DNA of 64,000 nt from contig JAKZHN010000050.1 of assembly GCA_037179335.1 (NCBI GenBank), positions 124,001 to 188,000 of the forward strand, in the 5' to 3' direction. Position 1 is the first letter of the stretch. Each line of letters begins with the position of its first letter. Below the pieces are notes generated by a model. That model made no database searches and was not told where the DNA came from. It saw nothing but the letters and a program-made list of their open reading frames with translations. Made by a program: the position numbers and the translations under genes. Below are positions 21,162 to 29,946 of the stretch, piece after piece. The DNA is from Cyclaneusma minus (taxonomy: Eukaryota > Ascomycota > Leotiomycetes > Marthamycetales > Marthamycetaceae).

Positions 21162-21839
21162 GATCTGGTTGATCTCAGTGATCCGGTCTCAGTGCAACAA
21201 CTCATCGCCGTCGTCGAGCACCGTATACTTGACACGGCGGAATTACCAGGTCAAGTGAGCAGGAGATACTCCAAGGACTTGAGCTTGAGGAGAACTTGGC
21301 CTATTCTCTGTGAGCTTGCCAGAAGTCGATAACCTCCTGAGAGGCCTTCAATTCATCCGAGCCGATGGGAGGTGTAGGGGCGCGAGCTTGGGGAGCCATT
21401 ACATCGGAACCGAGGGATCACCAGTGGCATTCTGTGATGGGAATCATCGCGACCTGAGTCCCTGAGTCCAGACTTTTCTTCCAGTTCCTCGCAACCTGGA
21501 TTCGGTGTCGAAAAACGTCGTGGAGATTTCGATTGTTCCAGTTCATCCACAAGTGACCGAGGTAGCGTAAGACTACGACCTCTTTCGTGGCTCTATTCTG
21601 ACGCAAAGACAAGTCCTTGTTGCCGTCAGGAACCTGGTGATGCCTCCTGAAGGATGTGATCTTGCATGGACTGTCTGGACTGGCACTCTGGCTCCGCCCC
21701 TAAGAGTGGTGAACAGAGAAGTGCCTGTACCAGCAGTCCCAATCCGACTTCCTTCTTCCTTCTCAACTCTACCCTTCAGACGCAACTTCACTCGCTGTCA
21801 TGGATTGACGACTTTTGTCTGAAGCTGATCTGCTCAGGC

Positions 21840-22295
21840 TTAGCCGAGCCGTCGATTGAATCTTGACTGACACCATCTTCCTCCCTTTGACTCCTTGCTT
21901 TCTTCTCCTCTCTGATCACCGGCCGCAACTTCACTCTCTCCCGAAGCTTGACAACTTCCGTTTGAAGCTTCCCCGCTCCGGCCTGCCCGAGTTGTTGACT
22001 GGCTCTGACTGACGGACTCTCCTCTTCTTTCCTCGTCAACAACAGCTCTCTTCATCACAACATCATCGACCCCAGCCACGAAGTGCAGCTTCAGTCGACT
22101 GATTGAACGAGCCAAGCAGTATGTTTGCCTTCGCCCACTGCATAAATGCTGCAAACGTTTGCTAACAGCGTCCTGCAACCCAAACATCCTTTCGACATCT
22201 GCGGATCGACAACAAGTGAAGGCGGCCGGCTTGTGAAGTTCGACCACACAACCAGTCAGTCCTCGTCGACATATCAATAGGCCAGAGTGCCACAT
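21840..22295 (-). pseudogene. Hypothetical 151-residue frame
   Basis: A continuous minus-strand frame contains several Cys residues, then RSADVERMFGLQDAVSKRLQ, LKLHFVAGVDDVVMKRAVVD and a Ser/Glu-rich tail. The first half looks folded and the tail is low complexity. No start context or splice sites could be fixed, and no family is recognised. Confidence 0.3.
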
Positions 22296-23054
22296 GTGAA
22301 TCCAGAAGCGTCCGGAAGCTTCACTTGTTCCTGAACGAGAAGCACAACTTCTCCCTCCTCAGTTTGCTCTCTTCCATCCACCTCGACGGCATGAAGCGGC
22401 ATGGAACGAGCCATCCCAAGACTCTTGCCACTAGGAGTCCTTCTCGATTTGTTCCTGGCAGCTGCAAGTCTATTTGGGCGGCCTGGTTTATCGACCTAGT
22501 CTTTCCCCCTCTCCCGTCTTCTCGGCTTTCCTCGTCGCCTTCCCTCCAGGCTTAGGCTCCTCCACGTCCCTCAAAGCTGTGCCGAAACAGCTGGACCCGA
22601 TGCGAAACTTTTTCTACCACGCCATATTCCAGGCAGCGAGCTTCTTCGACGATGTACATGCCTGCGCAGGCTCGGTGGATGATAATGGGCGAAGCAGTCG
22701 CAAGCAATTCTCGAGGCGCTCGATGCGCGCGGTGGATTTCTGTTCCGAGTCCTGGATGGAGTCAGCATCTAACATACCAAGAGTCAAATCACTTACTCTG
22801 CGGCGGAAGAAACCAACTACGACGACGATTCATCGCCTTTGAGCTTCTCTTGGCTCTCCAGACTGGCAAAGCAGCTGAAGGTTCGTAAGGTATACCACGT
22901 ACAGGTGGAAGCTCGTCGTCCCCCGCACGGAATTGGTTTCTTCGAGCTCCGTGCTACTCGGTCGGTGTGGGTGCAGACTCGGCACCACGGTCATACCACA
23001 GTCTGCTCACCATGCTCCCCGATGATGGTGGATGGGCCGCCGAAGTCCACTTCA

Positions 23055-23330
23055 TCAATCGAGCTTCTTGTCGCGGACTGGGCCACAGTTAGGATCCTGA
23101 AGTTCTGGGTCAGGGTGGCAAAAGAGCTTTGCCAAAAGGCGCTGGTTGGCTGCGTTCTCGGCGAGACATCTTGACACCGGACATGAGTTTCCTGTATCCA
23201 TGTCCGCTTCTTGGCCATGTGCGCTGGCGCAATTCTGGCAGACATCATGGCCACAGAGCACGAATACTGACTGGGACCACGGCAAATTGCTGAGTTGGCC
23301 ACGGTGGACCATCCCATGGAGAGCATAAAT
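23055..23330 (-). pseudogene. RING-finger fragment, copy A
   Basis: The minus strand reads WSQSVFVLCGHDVCQNCASA, then HGQEADMDTGNSCPVSRC and LAENAANQRLLAKLF. C-x-H-x2-C-x2-C followed by a Cys pair fits the central and C-terminal parts of a RING finger; the first Cys pair is not seen in frame. A homologous copy lies at 12530-12655, 10.6 kb away. Substitutions between the copies largely preserve the protein, suggesting selection before decay. In fungi, RING fingers of this 'FVxCGHxxCxxC' form occur in SNF2-RING proteins (Rad5-like, DNMT5). That link is inference. Confidence 0.55.
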
Positions 23331-23786
23331 GCTTCCAGACAACGTCGTTGATGCCTTCAACTGGACTCGCAGGAGCTGGTGAGCTGGGTGAGCTGCAGCT
23401 GCTCCGAGCTCTTGCACCTCTTCTTGTTTCTTTGTCTTATTGAGGGCAGAGAAGTCGACGCCACACAGGTTCAAGACATGAAACGCTGCCCAAAGACAAA
23501 ATCGATTTGGCTTTCCCGGAGAGGATCCCTTTGAAACGCCAGGTCAAAAGCTACCGGCTCTAGGTATTCATGGTTAGCTTTATACCTTTCAGGAAATGGG
23601 ACTCGGGTCGCAGGGAAAGCGAGAGGAGAAATGCACCAAAGACAGCAGAAGCGCTCCGGGATGAGGAAAGGTACTTACAAGGACATCGAGAAACCGACCG
23701 TGTGGCCATGCGTCTTCGCCATGTTTCACAGGAAGGCAGTAGCCTTGGCGACGCGCCTGACCGTCTCCACACCCGGGTACCTAAAG

Positions 23787-24340
23787 TCAGGGTCGGGTGT
23801 CATTCCCGCGTCGCTGCGGTATTGTCCCAAGACGCCGTGAAGCGGCGCGCAAGAGGAACTTCGACTGATAGCGGTGGGCATGGAAAAGGTGGGGGACACG
23901 CGGTCCAAAACAGGTCCTTAACCCATGTTCTTCCTGTTCTACTTTCGCGCGGTCTTCACAAGGATTTGCAAGACGATCCGAGTGGAGGAAGAGATAGAGA
24001 GGCTCCGTGGCAGGGGCGTTCGTTGGGTCCTCCTTCATCTCAACATCGCCGGCTTTGACCAGTAGGACACCCATGGAGGTACCACACTTGCGAAGAAGAT
24101 TGTATGTACCATCGAGTCCTAACTCAGAGGAATGCCTTGCTCTAGAAATGTCTCGAGAGAGGTGGGCAGCGAGGACGATGAGGCGAGTACTGAACTTCTT
24201 GCGGAGACCCTTGGGCTTACGGTTCGAAGTCATCTCCTCCTCGACCCTCCTCCTCGACCCTCCTCTTCGATCTCATCATTTTCCAGTGCATCTTGTTCGA
24301 TGATTGATGCCTTGTCGCCTGAACTTCTTGCGAAGAGTTC
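23787..24340 (-). pseudogene. LRKKFS-type decayed fragments
   Basis: Two minus-strand segments (near 24190 and 24320) carry LRKKFS-like or SSQEVQATRHQ-like motifs also present near 3940-4310, surrounded by sequence encoding runs of Glu and Arg from the tandem TCCTCCTCGACCC repeats (24236-24270). They appear to be duplicated pieces of the same module 20 kb apart. No continuous gene can be built. Confidence 0.35.
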
Positions 24341-24557
24341 TGGGCCTTGGCTTCGAGTTGTCTCCGGTCAAGTCGGGGGACCACAAACCGCAATGATGCG
24401 GTTGTGTCCGAATCGGGAAGCCACGAACGAAATCGCTGCGACCACGTCAGTAACAAACATTGACAAGCTGAGATGTGAAGGTACTGACCCCGGAGCGTAC
24501 CGATACCAAGGAGCTTCTTCTTGTCGCTGCGGTAGACACCACTCACAGTCGAGCGAT

Positions 24558-24992
24558 TCAAGTAACCCCCGGGCAGAATCTCGGACACCACGGCATCGCT
24601 GGGGTAGGAAAATCCGTCGTTGCCGTGAAGGCGGTTGGAAGGAGATTGACTGCGGCTCCGTTGTCGGCGTCGCTGGGGTAGGAAAAGCCGTGGTTGCCGA
24701 AAAGATTGTCGGAATGAGCATTGACTGCGGCTCCGTTGACATCGTCGTCGCTGGCCGAGGCCGTTGTGGTGAGGCTGTTGAACCTGGCGGTAATACTAGC
24801 GACATCCACGGTTGAAAAGGCTGCGGCGATGACCTCGAAATAATTTGCAAGGAAATTCAGCTCTTCTTCGGCCATGCCATCCTTGTCGACCTTCTTCTTG
24901 CCCTTTGCCTTTCTGGCTGCAGTGGTTGAAGGACTGTGGGCGTCGACACGTTCCAAGCGTGAACAACTGTCACCGAGCAAGCTTGATCTGGT
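24558..24992 (-). pseudogene. Exon with LANYFEVIAAAF and SDADNGAAVN repeats
   Basis: Directly after the intron at 24993-25158 the frame opens TRSSLLGDSCSRLERVDAHS, then a Lys-rich segment, AEEELNFLANYFEVIAAAFS and ITARFNSLTTTASASDDD. It finishes with a duplicated 51-57-nt unit encoding NGAAVNxxxxxxFxxxxGFSYPSDA, after which the frame breaks. The head of the exon (LLGDSxSRLER) is shared with the exon after the next upstream intron, so intron plus exon head were duplicated together. The function is unknown; a helical middle and low-complexity end are visible. Confidence 0.5.
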
Positions 24993-25158
24993 CTTCATGA
25001 GCGTGTCCTTGGTCAGCTATATGTACTCTTGGCAGAAGAAAAAATGACTCAGAGGAAAGGAGTGACAGGAGTGTATGTACACCAACAATACACGGACGAC
25101 AACGACAGCAGCGGTGAATCGGAACGGCAGAAATCATCAGTGGAGGTAAGTTACTCAC
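24993..25158 (-). repeat. Introner-like intron I-13
   Basis: Minus-strand intron of 166 nt: donor GGCCT|GTGAGT, branch-like GCTGACC about 24 nt before the 3' end, acceptor ATGAAG (or the CAG four bases further). It is closely related over its full length to I-12 and shares the block (plus strand) GGTCAGCTATAT...GATGACT(C/G)AGAGGAAAGGA with I-10 to I-12. Confidence 0.75.
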
Positions 25159-25365
25159 AGGCCAACAGCGACTGTCGACGGGGCATTTCCCGCAAGGTCC
25201 ATTTGGGACTCTCCGGCCAAGAAGCAGTAGATTTGCTTCTTGGACGGAGGCACAGCATAGCCCGGGCTGGGAGCTTGTCGACGGGCAGGCCCTGAAGCCG
25301 GCGGGAGCCAGCTGGCGGCAACGTTCCAAGCGTGAATTACTGTCACCGAGCAAGCTTAATCTGGT
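25159..25365 (-). pseudogene. Exon between I-12 and I-13
   Basis: Two overlapping frames are open. One begins TRLSLLGDSNSRLERCRQLA and ends in phase 0 at CCT|GTGAGT. The other contains PPSKKQIYCFLAGESQMDLA and GNAPSTVAVGL and looks more protein-like but meets a stop near the acceptor, where a C-to-T change turns CAA into TAA relative to I-13. I cannot decide which was used. Confidence 0.4.
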
Positions 25366-25519
25366 CTTCATGAGGGTGTCCTTGGTCAGCTATATATATC
25401 TCTGGCAAAGGGGAGATGACTGAGAGGAAAGGAGGGACGGAAGAGTATGTACACCAACGACAACGACGGCAGCGGTCACTTGGAACGACAGAAATCATTG
25501 ATGGCGGAAAGTTACTCAC
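25366..25519 (-). repeat. Introner-like intron I-12
   Basis: Minus-strand intron of 154 nt: donor CTGCT|GTGAGTAAC, branch-like GCTGACC, acceptor ATGAAG. It is about 80% identical to I-13 by eye, including the first six bases, the branch region and the tail. Confidence 0.75.
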
Positions 25520-25667
25520 AGCAGGGATGAGTGTTACTCTCTGGCTGAGACTTTCCAAAAGATTCTCCACGAACACGCCCACGTCACTGGCCCCAGGACA
25601 GACCAGAGCGACCCGTGGCAAGGGCGGCGTAGCGTAGAGACGTTCACGAAAAACAGTTGATCTGGTT
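25520..25667 (-). pseudogene. Exon between I-11 and I-12
   Basis: The frame TRSTVFRERLYATPPLPRVA continues to FVENLLESLSQRVTLIPA and ends in phase 0 at GCT|GTGAGT. The opening residues TRSTxFRExLY are shared with the exon after I-10, so the duplicated unit again includes the exon head. Confidence 0.4.
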
Positions 25668-25780
25668 CTCCTGGTAATGTCTCTGGTCAGCTATATATAC
25701 TTTCGATGAAGGGGAAGATGACTCAGAGAAAAGGAGGGAGAGAAATGTACACCGTCGCCGCCGCTCTTCACAACACTCAC
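25668..25780 (-). repeat. Introner-like intron I-11
   Basis: Minus-strand intron of 113 nt: donor GTGACG|GTGAGT, branch-like GCTGACC, acceptor CAGGAG followed by AACCAG. Its 3' half is nearly the same as in I-10, I-12 and I-13; the 5' half is shorter. Confidence 0.75.
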
Positions 25781-26033
25781 CGTCACGATGGAAGCTTTGT
25801 GGCCACTCTTCTTCGAGGCCTCCTCGTTATCCTTGGGAATGGTTGAAGCGTAAGCTTCGCGTGGTCTTCTGATGCACAGCGCGTGGTTGAACACCATGCC
25901 GCTGCCCGAGCTGTCCAAGGGCACAGGCTTGGAGCTCGGCATGCTCGCAGCTTCATTGACTGGCTGGTCGAGAGCCATTGGTGCAGGCACTGCGTTGGTG
26001 TAAAGGTCTTCACGAAAATAAGTTGATCTGGTT
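25781..26033 (-). pseudogene. Exon between I-10 and I-11
   Basis: An 80-residue open frame: TRSTYFREDLYTNAVPAPMA, then a Pro/Ser linker, GMVFNHALCIRRPREAYAST and KKSGHKASIVT, ending in phase 0 at ACG|GTGAGT. Strong coding appearance, unknown family. Joining to the next exon in the same frame requires a one-base adjustment at the acceptor. Confidence 0.45.
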
Positions 26034-26160
26034 CTTCTGGTGATGTCTCTGGTCAACTATATATATACTTTTGATAAAGGGGGGGATGATTCGAGAGGGA
26101 AGGGTCGACAGCAGTGCACACCAACGACAGCAGGAGGTCGTCAAAGCGGCAGAGACGACT
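26034..26160 (-). repeat. Introner-like element I-10 with a damaged donor
   Basis: The 3' part (plus strand CTTCTGGTGATGTCTCTGGT, then CAACTATATATATACTTT) is homologous to I-11. At the position where a GTGAGT donor is expected (about 26150-26156) the minus strand reads ATGAGT. A single G-to-A change would inactivate the 5' splice site. It lies just downstream of the stop codon of the gene at 26185-27353. Confidence 0.6.
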
Positions 26161-26787
26161 CATGGGGCAATGAAGACGATGTGATCAAGGAGGCGGCATG
26201 AAATGCATGTGACGGCCCGGATGAGACACCCCACTGAGGGAACTGAAGATATCATCGTCGTCATCGGTGCCAGAGATCATCGGCGGCGCTTCGCCATTCT
26301 CGGAAACCAAGACTCCATGATGTTCCTTCGCAGCTCTGGCTTCTGCCGCTCCTAATTTCCTCGGTGTTCCTTCAGCCTCTATGGTATTTTCTTCCACGCA
26401 GTGTGCTTCACCGGCTTCGGAAGGTCACAATGGCCGTGTGGGATTGAGGGGATATGAAACGGAGTGATCGGTGGTACAGCGGACTCACCTCGGAACAGAT
26501 TCTCACGAATTGAGGCCGTGTAATCGGCATCGGTTGGGGCGCCCCAAGGGGAGAGCATTCGGTGGGACCTTTGCTCTGTGTCCTCGATGGATGCGCGCAC
26601 CGGCATAGGATGCAGCGTAACCAGAGTCCATCATGCAGAAGGCGGGAGGCTTGAGCAAGGTTCTTGAAGACGAAATTCGTGACCTCTTCGAGCTGCTTGG
26701 CCGTCCAACTCGGATCGCTGATCAGCATGATGGGAGAGTGCGATAGAGGGCGAGAACAGAGTGAAGCTCCGCAAGCAACACCTGGGA

Positions 26788-26950
26788 CTGGGCTTCCTGG
26801 TGATTTCCTCGGTCAGCTGTGTTCCTCGAGCGAGAGATGAATGACTCAAGGAGATTCCATCAGAGAAAGGACACGATCGCCGCAAAAAGCACCATGGAAA
26901 GCAGAACAGCTCCGGGGCAACACAGATGACTCGGGGATGAAGTTGCTTAC
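26788..26950 (-). repeat. Introner-like intron I-8
   Basis: Minus-strand intron of 163 nt: donor GCCATG|GTAAGC, branch-like GCTGACC 24-30 nt before acceptor CCCAG. It shares the plus-strand block GGTCAGCTGT...GATGA.TGACTCA with the other members and is placed within the gene at 26185-27353, where it joins exons in phase 0. Confidence 0.7.
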
Positions 26951-27029
26951 CATGGCGAAGGGCCCGGACAAACAGCCCGTGGAAGGGCGTGCGGCTTGTC
27001 GCTGGTTGGAGTGATCCTGGCTGACGTAA

Positions 27030-27135
27030 CTGTTCACAGGCTTCTCTAGTCAGCATCAAGTCCATCCTGCTAGGACAGCAAGACGCATCGATTGTGGAAG
27101 GATGCCAGGTTCACCTTGCGGCTACTGGTACTTAC
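27030..27135 (-). repeat. Intron I-7 (weak introner similarity)
   Basis: Minus-strand intron of 106 nt: donor CCAGA|GTAAGT, branch-like GCTGACT, acceptor GAACAG. It has the same branch-to-acceptor geometry as the family but little similarity elsewhere, so it may be an ordinary intron. Confidence 0.6.
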
Positions 27136-27399
27136 TCTGGCTGGCTCTGCGGCCGAGCTGCGAGGACAGAAGGGTTCTGGGAGTGGTGAGGATGCGTTGA
27201 GTACACGCTCGTGAGCTTGTGGTGGAGCAAGACGTGACGAGAATGCTGTGTTGTGATCTTCAAACGGACACGGAGCAAAGCAGCAAATCGAGGACGAGGA
27301 TGCGCAACTCGTGTTGAACCGGCAGCACCATTGAATCCTCGGAGCAACCTCAACTCTGCCTAAGGCGGCAAGGCGGCCAGATCTGTGCCTGATCCTTTC

Positions 27400-28220
27400 A
27401 ACCCCCGAGCGACCCCTTCACCGCCTTTGACAGCACGTGCCCCCTTTCTCCTCTGAGCCAACGTCTTTGAGGGCCGCCGGCGCAGGCCTTTCTGCGGGCG
27501 AGGTTTCGATTCCTTCCACGCCCGGGAAAGGATCGTGACGGGGATTCAGACGTGGCTACATCCATAGATCTCCAGTCAGGGGGTGAAGGAGGTCTAGGGG
27601 CTCGCACATCATCACATTCATCTAGATACCGCAAGATGACCATATCTCCCACTCTCCTTATTCATCGAGAGAAGGCATCGAGAGAAGCCGTAGATTCTAC
27701 ATGTATCTTTCGTGAACGGCACAAGGCTTACGACATGACCTAGTCATCACAATCCTTTCAACTTTGTGGACTCAGGGGTAGAATGAAAATCCAGATACTT
27801 CGACGAGAATCAGGTTTCGGCGGATACCTGAGTCCAAAATCATCTCTCAATGACGGGTTGGCTTTTCCGAGCACCCTCTTTTGCGAAGTCTATGTTTGCT
27901 CATCACTCCCACCAAGTTCCAGGGGATAGTGATATCCTAAGCTCATATACCTACGACTTCTTTACTCCACCAGGAATGATCCGGAAGTGACCATGATCAA
28001 AGACAAAAACAATCACTTCACGTGGCAAATCAGAAGTCAAGTCACAATAGAAAGAACTACAAAATTGAATTCTAACATTCTATCTACAGCTCCAAATCCA
28101 TCGTCATCTTGGTAAGGTTCGGATGTTACCATCCAATGAGGGTCTCGAGGATTGCAAAGATTCTCGGTAATCCCGGGTAGTACTTAGCGGCTTCATCGAC
28201 GTCCAGCGCAGAAGCAGACT
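27400..28220. other. Gene-free stretch
   Basis: No coding frame with protein character. The stretch separates the gene at 26185-27353 from the fragments upstream and may hold its promoter; no clear TATA box is seen within 100 bp of 27353. Confidence 0.4.
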
Positions 28221-28223
28221 TGA

Positions 28224-28625
28224 TCAAGATCTCAGTCGCATCCACTCCACTGAGTCATTTGTACCCAGATTGATGTGGGTTGCCCGACCGCATTCAGGTT
28301 TGTAGGCGGGGGGAGACATCGCGAAGACAGTGTTTCCGATGTATTGCTGCATTTCGGCGTACAGGGCTTGATCGATTGGCGGCAACTTCAGATCCTTGTC
28401 ATTGGGATCTGGCTCTTGCGCATAGCAATGATCGAGGAATCTGGGAACTGGAAGCAAACATCGCAAGGGTCTCTTATACACACGACGGCGGGTGGCAATG
28501 GTCCATGGCTACTTGCAATCATCGATGGCGTCGAAAAAGCCATTGCGCGCTTTGCTTCATCGCCGGGACGGATGGTGAGCTCAGTGAGCTTCTGGTGGTT
28601 CACAAACGCTGTCGGTCGGCTTGTT
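28224..28625 (-). pseudogene. Exon downstream of I-6, frame-broken
   Basis: After the I-6 acceptor the minus strand reads AFVNHQKLTELTIRPGDEAK, then, after a one-base change, RRVYKRPLRCLLPVPRFLDH, YAQEPDPNDKDLKLPPIDQA and ALYAEMQQYIGNTVFAMSPP before a stop at 28224. Residue composition is clearly protein-like. It shows no relation to the RRM fragment in the exon upstream. Family not recognised. Confidence 0.45.
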
Positions 28626-28794
28626 CTGAAGGGTCTCATGGGTCAGCTTCGTACCTTAAGAAAAGAGCGGGATGACTGGAAAGCGAAGCGAACAGGGGAG
28701 CAGCGCAAGGAATGGGTGGCATGACATCAAAGCACATCGACAACATTAGAGATGTTACAGAGCGGTAGAGATGCGATAGAAAGGGGTCACTCAC
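28626..28794 (-). repeat. Introner-like intron I-6
   Basis: Minus-strand intron of 169 nt: donor AAGTC|GTGAGT, branch-like GCTGACC 24 nt before acceptor CTTCAG. It matches the family at the donor, the branch block and the (plus) GGGATGACTGG segment. It links the RRM-fragment exon to an unrelated exon. Confidence 0.7.
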
Positions 28795-28802
28795 GACTTG
28801 CG

Positions 28803-29110
28803 GCTAGCGAAGGCGCCACCAAGCCACCGACGAAGACGGTTGTGTTGTTCGGGTCCGTGAATTGATTCATGGGCTGCGGAGTACCGTAGTAGCCCATGGG
28901 AGCAGCAGCGCCCATAGGGGGATACATACCACCAGGAGCTTTGAGGCATGCCACCCGCAGGACCGCCGGCACCACCCTTGTTCTTTGGAGTCGCGGTAGA
29001 GAGGGGCATGGATCTGTTGCCGCAGTAGACACCTTGCATCTCATTCAAAGCGCGTTGCATATCGGACTTGTCGGAGAAGCGCACGAAACCGTAGCCACGG
29101 GACGTGCCAG
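28803..29110 (-). pseudogene. Captured RRM-protein fragment (Nam8/Csx1/Ngr1-like)
   Basis: The minus strand encodes SRGYGFVRFSDKSDMQRALN, EMQGVYCGNRSMPLSTATPK, a Gly/Met/Pro-rich linker (GGMYPPMGAAAPMGYYGTPQ) and PMNQFTDPNNTTVFVGGL. This is the end of the second RRM (RNP1 GYGFVRF), the inter-domain linker and the first strand of the third RRM (VFVGGL, RNP2) of the Nam8/Csx1-type RNA-binding proteins of filamentous fungi. A one-base shift in the linker breaks the frame. Sequence on both sides is unrelated (acidic linker upstream, VAPSLAASR then a donor downstream), so only about 300 bp of the parent gene is present. It cannot act as that protein. The intact parent gene should lie elsewhere in the genome. 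Confidence 0.75.
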
Positions 29111-29356
29111 CCCCTCGGCTACCGCGAGGGGCATGGAACTCTGAATCGTTGGCTGGCGCTTCGGCCTCGTCGCTCTCGGGTCTGTCATTCTCAGCGAGTC
29201 ACCTCTCCACGTTCAAATTGGACCTGGACGGCTGTCCTGAAGCCGCTTGCTGCTTCGCTGGCGGCAGTGTAATGGGCAGTCGAAGGTGCTGGACGGCTGC
29301 GGTCAGCACTCATTGTGTCGAGGAGCGTTTCTCCATCATTGTCTTGCTTCGAAGGT

Positions 29357-29421
29357 CTAGTTGTCACGGGTCAGATTCAGGCTCAACTCCGAAGTGGTAC
29401 TGGTTCTTGGTCGGTACTTAC
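29357..29421 (-). other. Short ordinary intron between mosaic exons
   Basis: Minus-strand intron of 65 nt: donor GACAAA|GTAAGT, branch-like CTGACC 17 nt before acceptor CTAG. The upstream exon reads LQLVQHRFDKAGMPLTK. It lacks the repeated body of the introner-like family, so both kinds of intron occur in the same block. Confidence 0.55.
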
Positions 29422-29659
29422 TTTGTCAGTGGCATGCCAGCCTTGTCGAAGCGGTGTTGCACCAATTGCAAGGAGCCGACGCTCTTGGTCGGTATTCAGG
29501 ACAGTGGTACAGAGGATCCAAATCGAGAGACGAGGGAGGTAGGGAGCCGAATCAAGAACAGCATGACGACCTGGAGATCGGGGTTGGAGAGAATGGGGGA
29601 GTGGAGCGGGGGCCCGAGTAGAACAGAAAGTGGGGGGAGAGTGGCGGAAAGAGTAACGA

Positions 29660-29946
29660 GTAGTGAGTGGCTCGTTACCCTTTTTGCCGCGCCTTGTGGG
29701 CGACAAAAGGATGTTGTTGGTCGACATTTTGCTTCTCGAAAAGCAGAGCTCTCAGTTCCGCCATTATTTGCTCGAGCTTGACGAAGGGCAGACACCTCGG
29801 TCAAGATGGTGTTTGCTCGTGCTTGACCCGGCGAACGATTGGCCTTGATGCACTCGAGGTCGCATTCTATAGCGAGATGTGTATCCTCATAGGCCTCCGG
29901 AATGACTTGGCCGAAGCCTGGGGTTTTGCAGAATTTGCATCTGGTT
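29660..29946 (-). pseudogene. Exon downstream of I-4
   Basis: One frame reads RCKFCKTPGFGQVIPEAYED and CDLECIKANRSPGQARANTI. Another, further on, reads KLEQIMAELRALLFEKQNVD and QQHPFVAHKARQ, with a helical look. A frame change lies between them. CKFC followed by CDLEC gives a spaced Cys pattern that might have bound zinc. Family unknown. Confidence 0.4.

Larger units (their letters stand above)
26185..27353 (-). pseudogene. Four-exon hypothetical gene, one exon frame-broken
   Basis: Exons (minus): 27136-27353, 26951-27029, 26489-26787, 26185-26414. Exon 1 opens at an ATG with an Arg-rich, acid-free N-terminus (MRLLRGFNGAAGSTRVAHPR), which could be a mitochondrial presequence. Exons 1 and 2 join in phase (GA|T), giving DYVSQDHSNQRQAARPSTGC; exons 2/3 join in phase 0 to SQVLLAELHSVLALYRTLP. 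Within exon 3 a one-base shift is needed to continue as MLISDPSWTAKQLEEVTNFV and another to reach RASIEDTEQRSHRMLSPWG. Exons 3/4 join in phase (G|CC) into AGEAHCVEENTIEAEGTPRK and an acidic end, FSSLSGVSHPGRHMHFMPPP, then a natural stop. It is the most complete model in the mosaic. Family unknown. Confidence 0.5.

Noticed and set aside
24984..26070. CRISPR-like regular repeats
   Set aside because: Repeats are long, diverged, bounded by splice signals and in a fungal genome. Spacers are exon-like.
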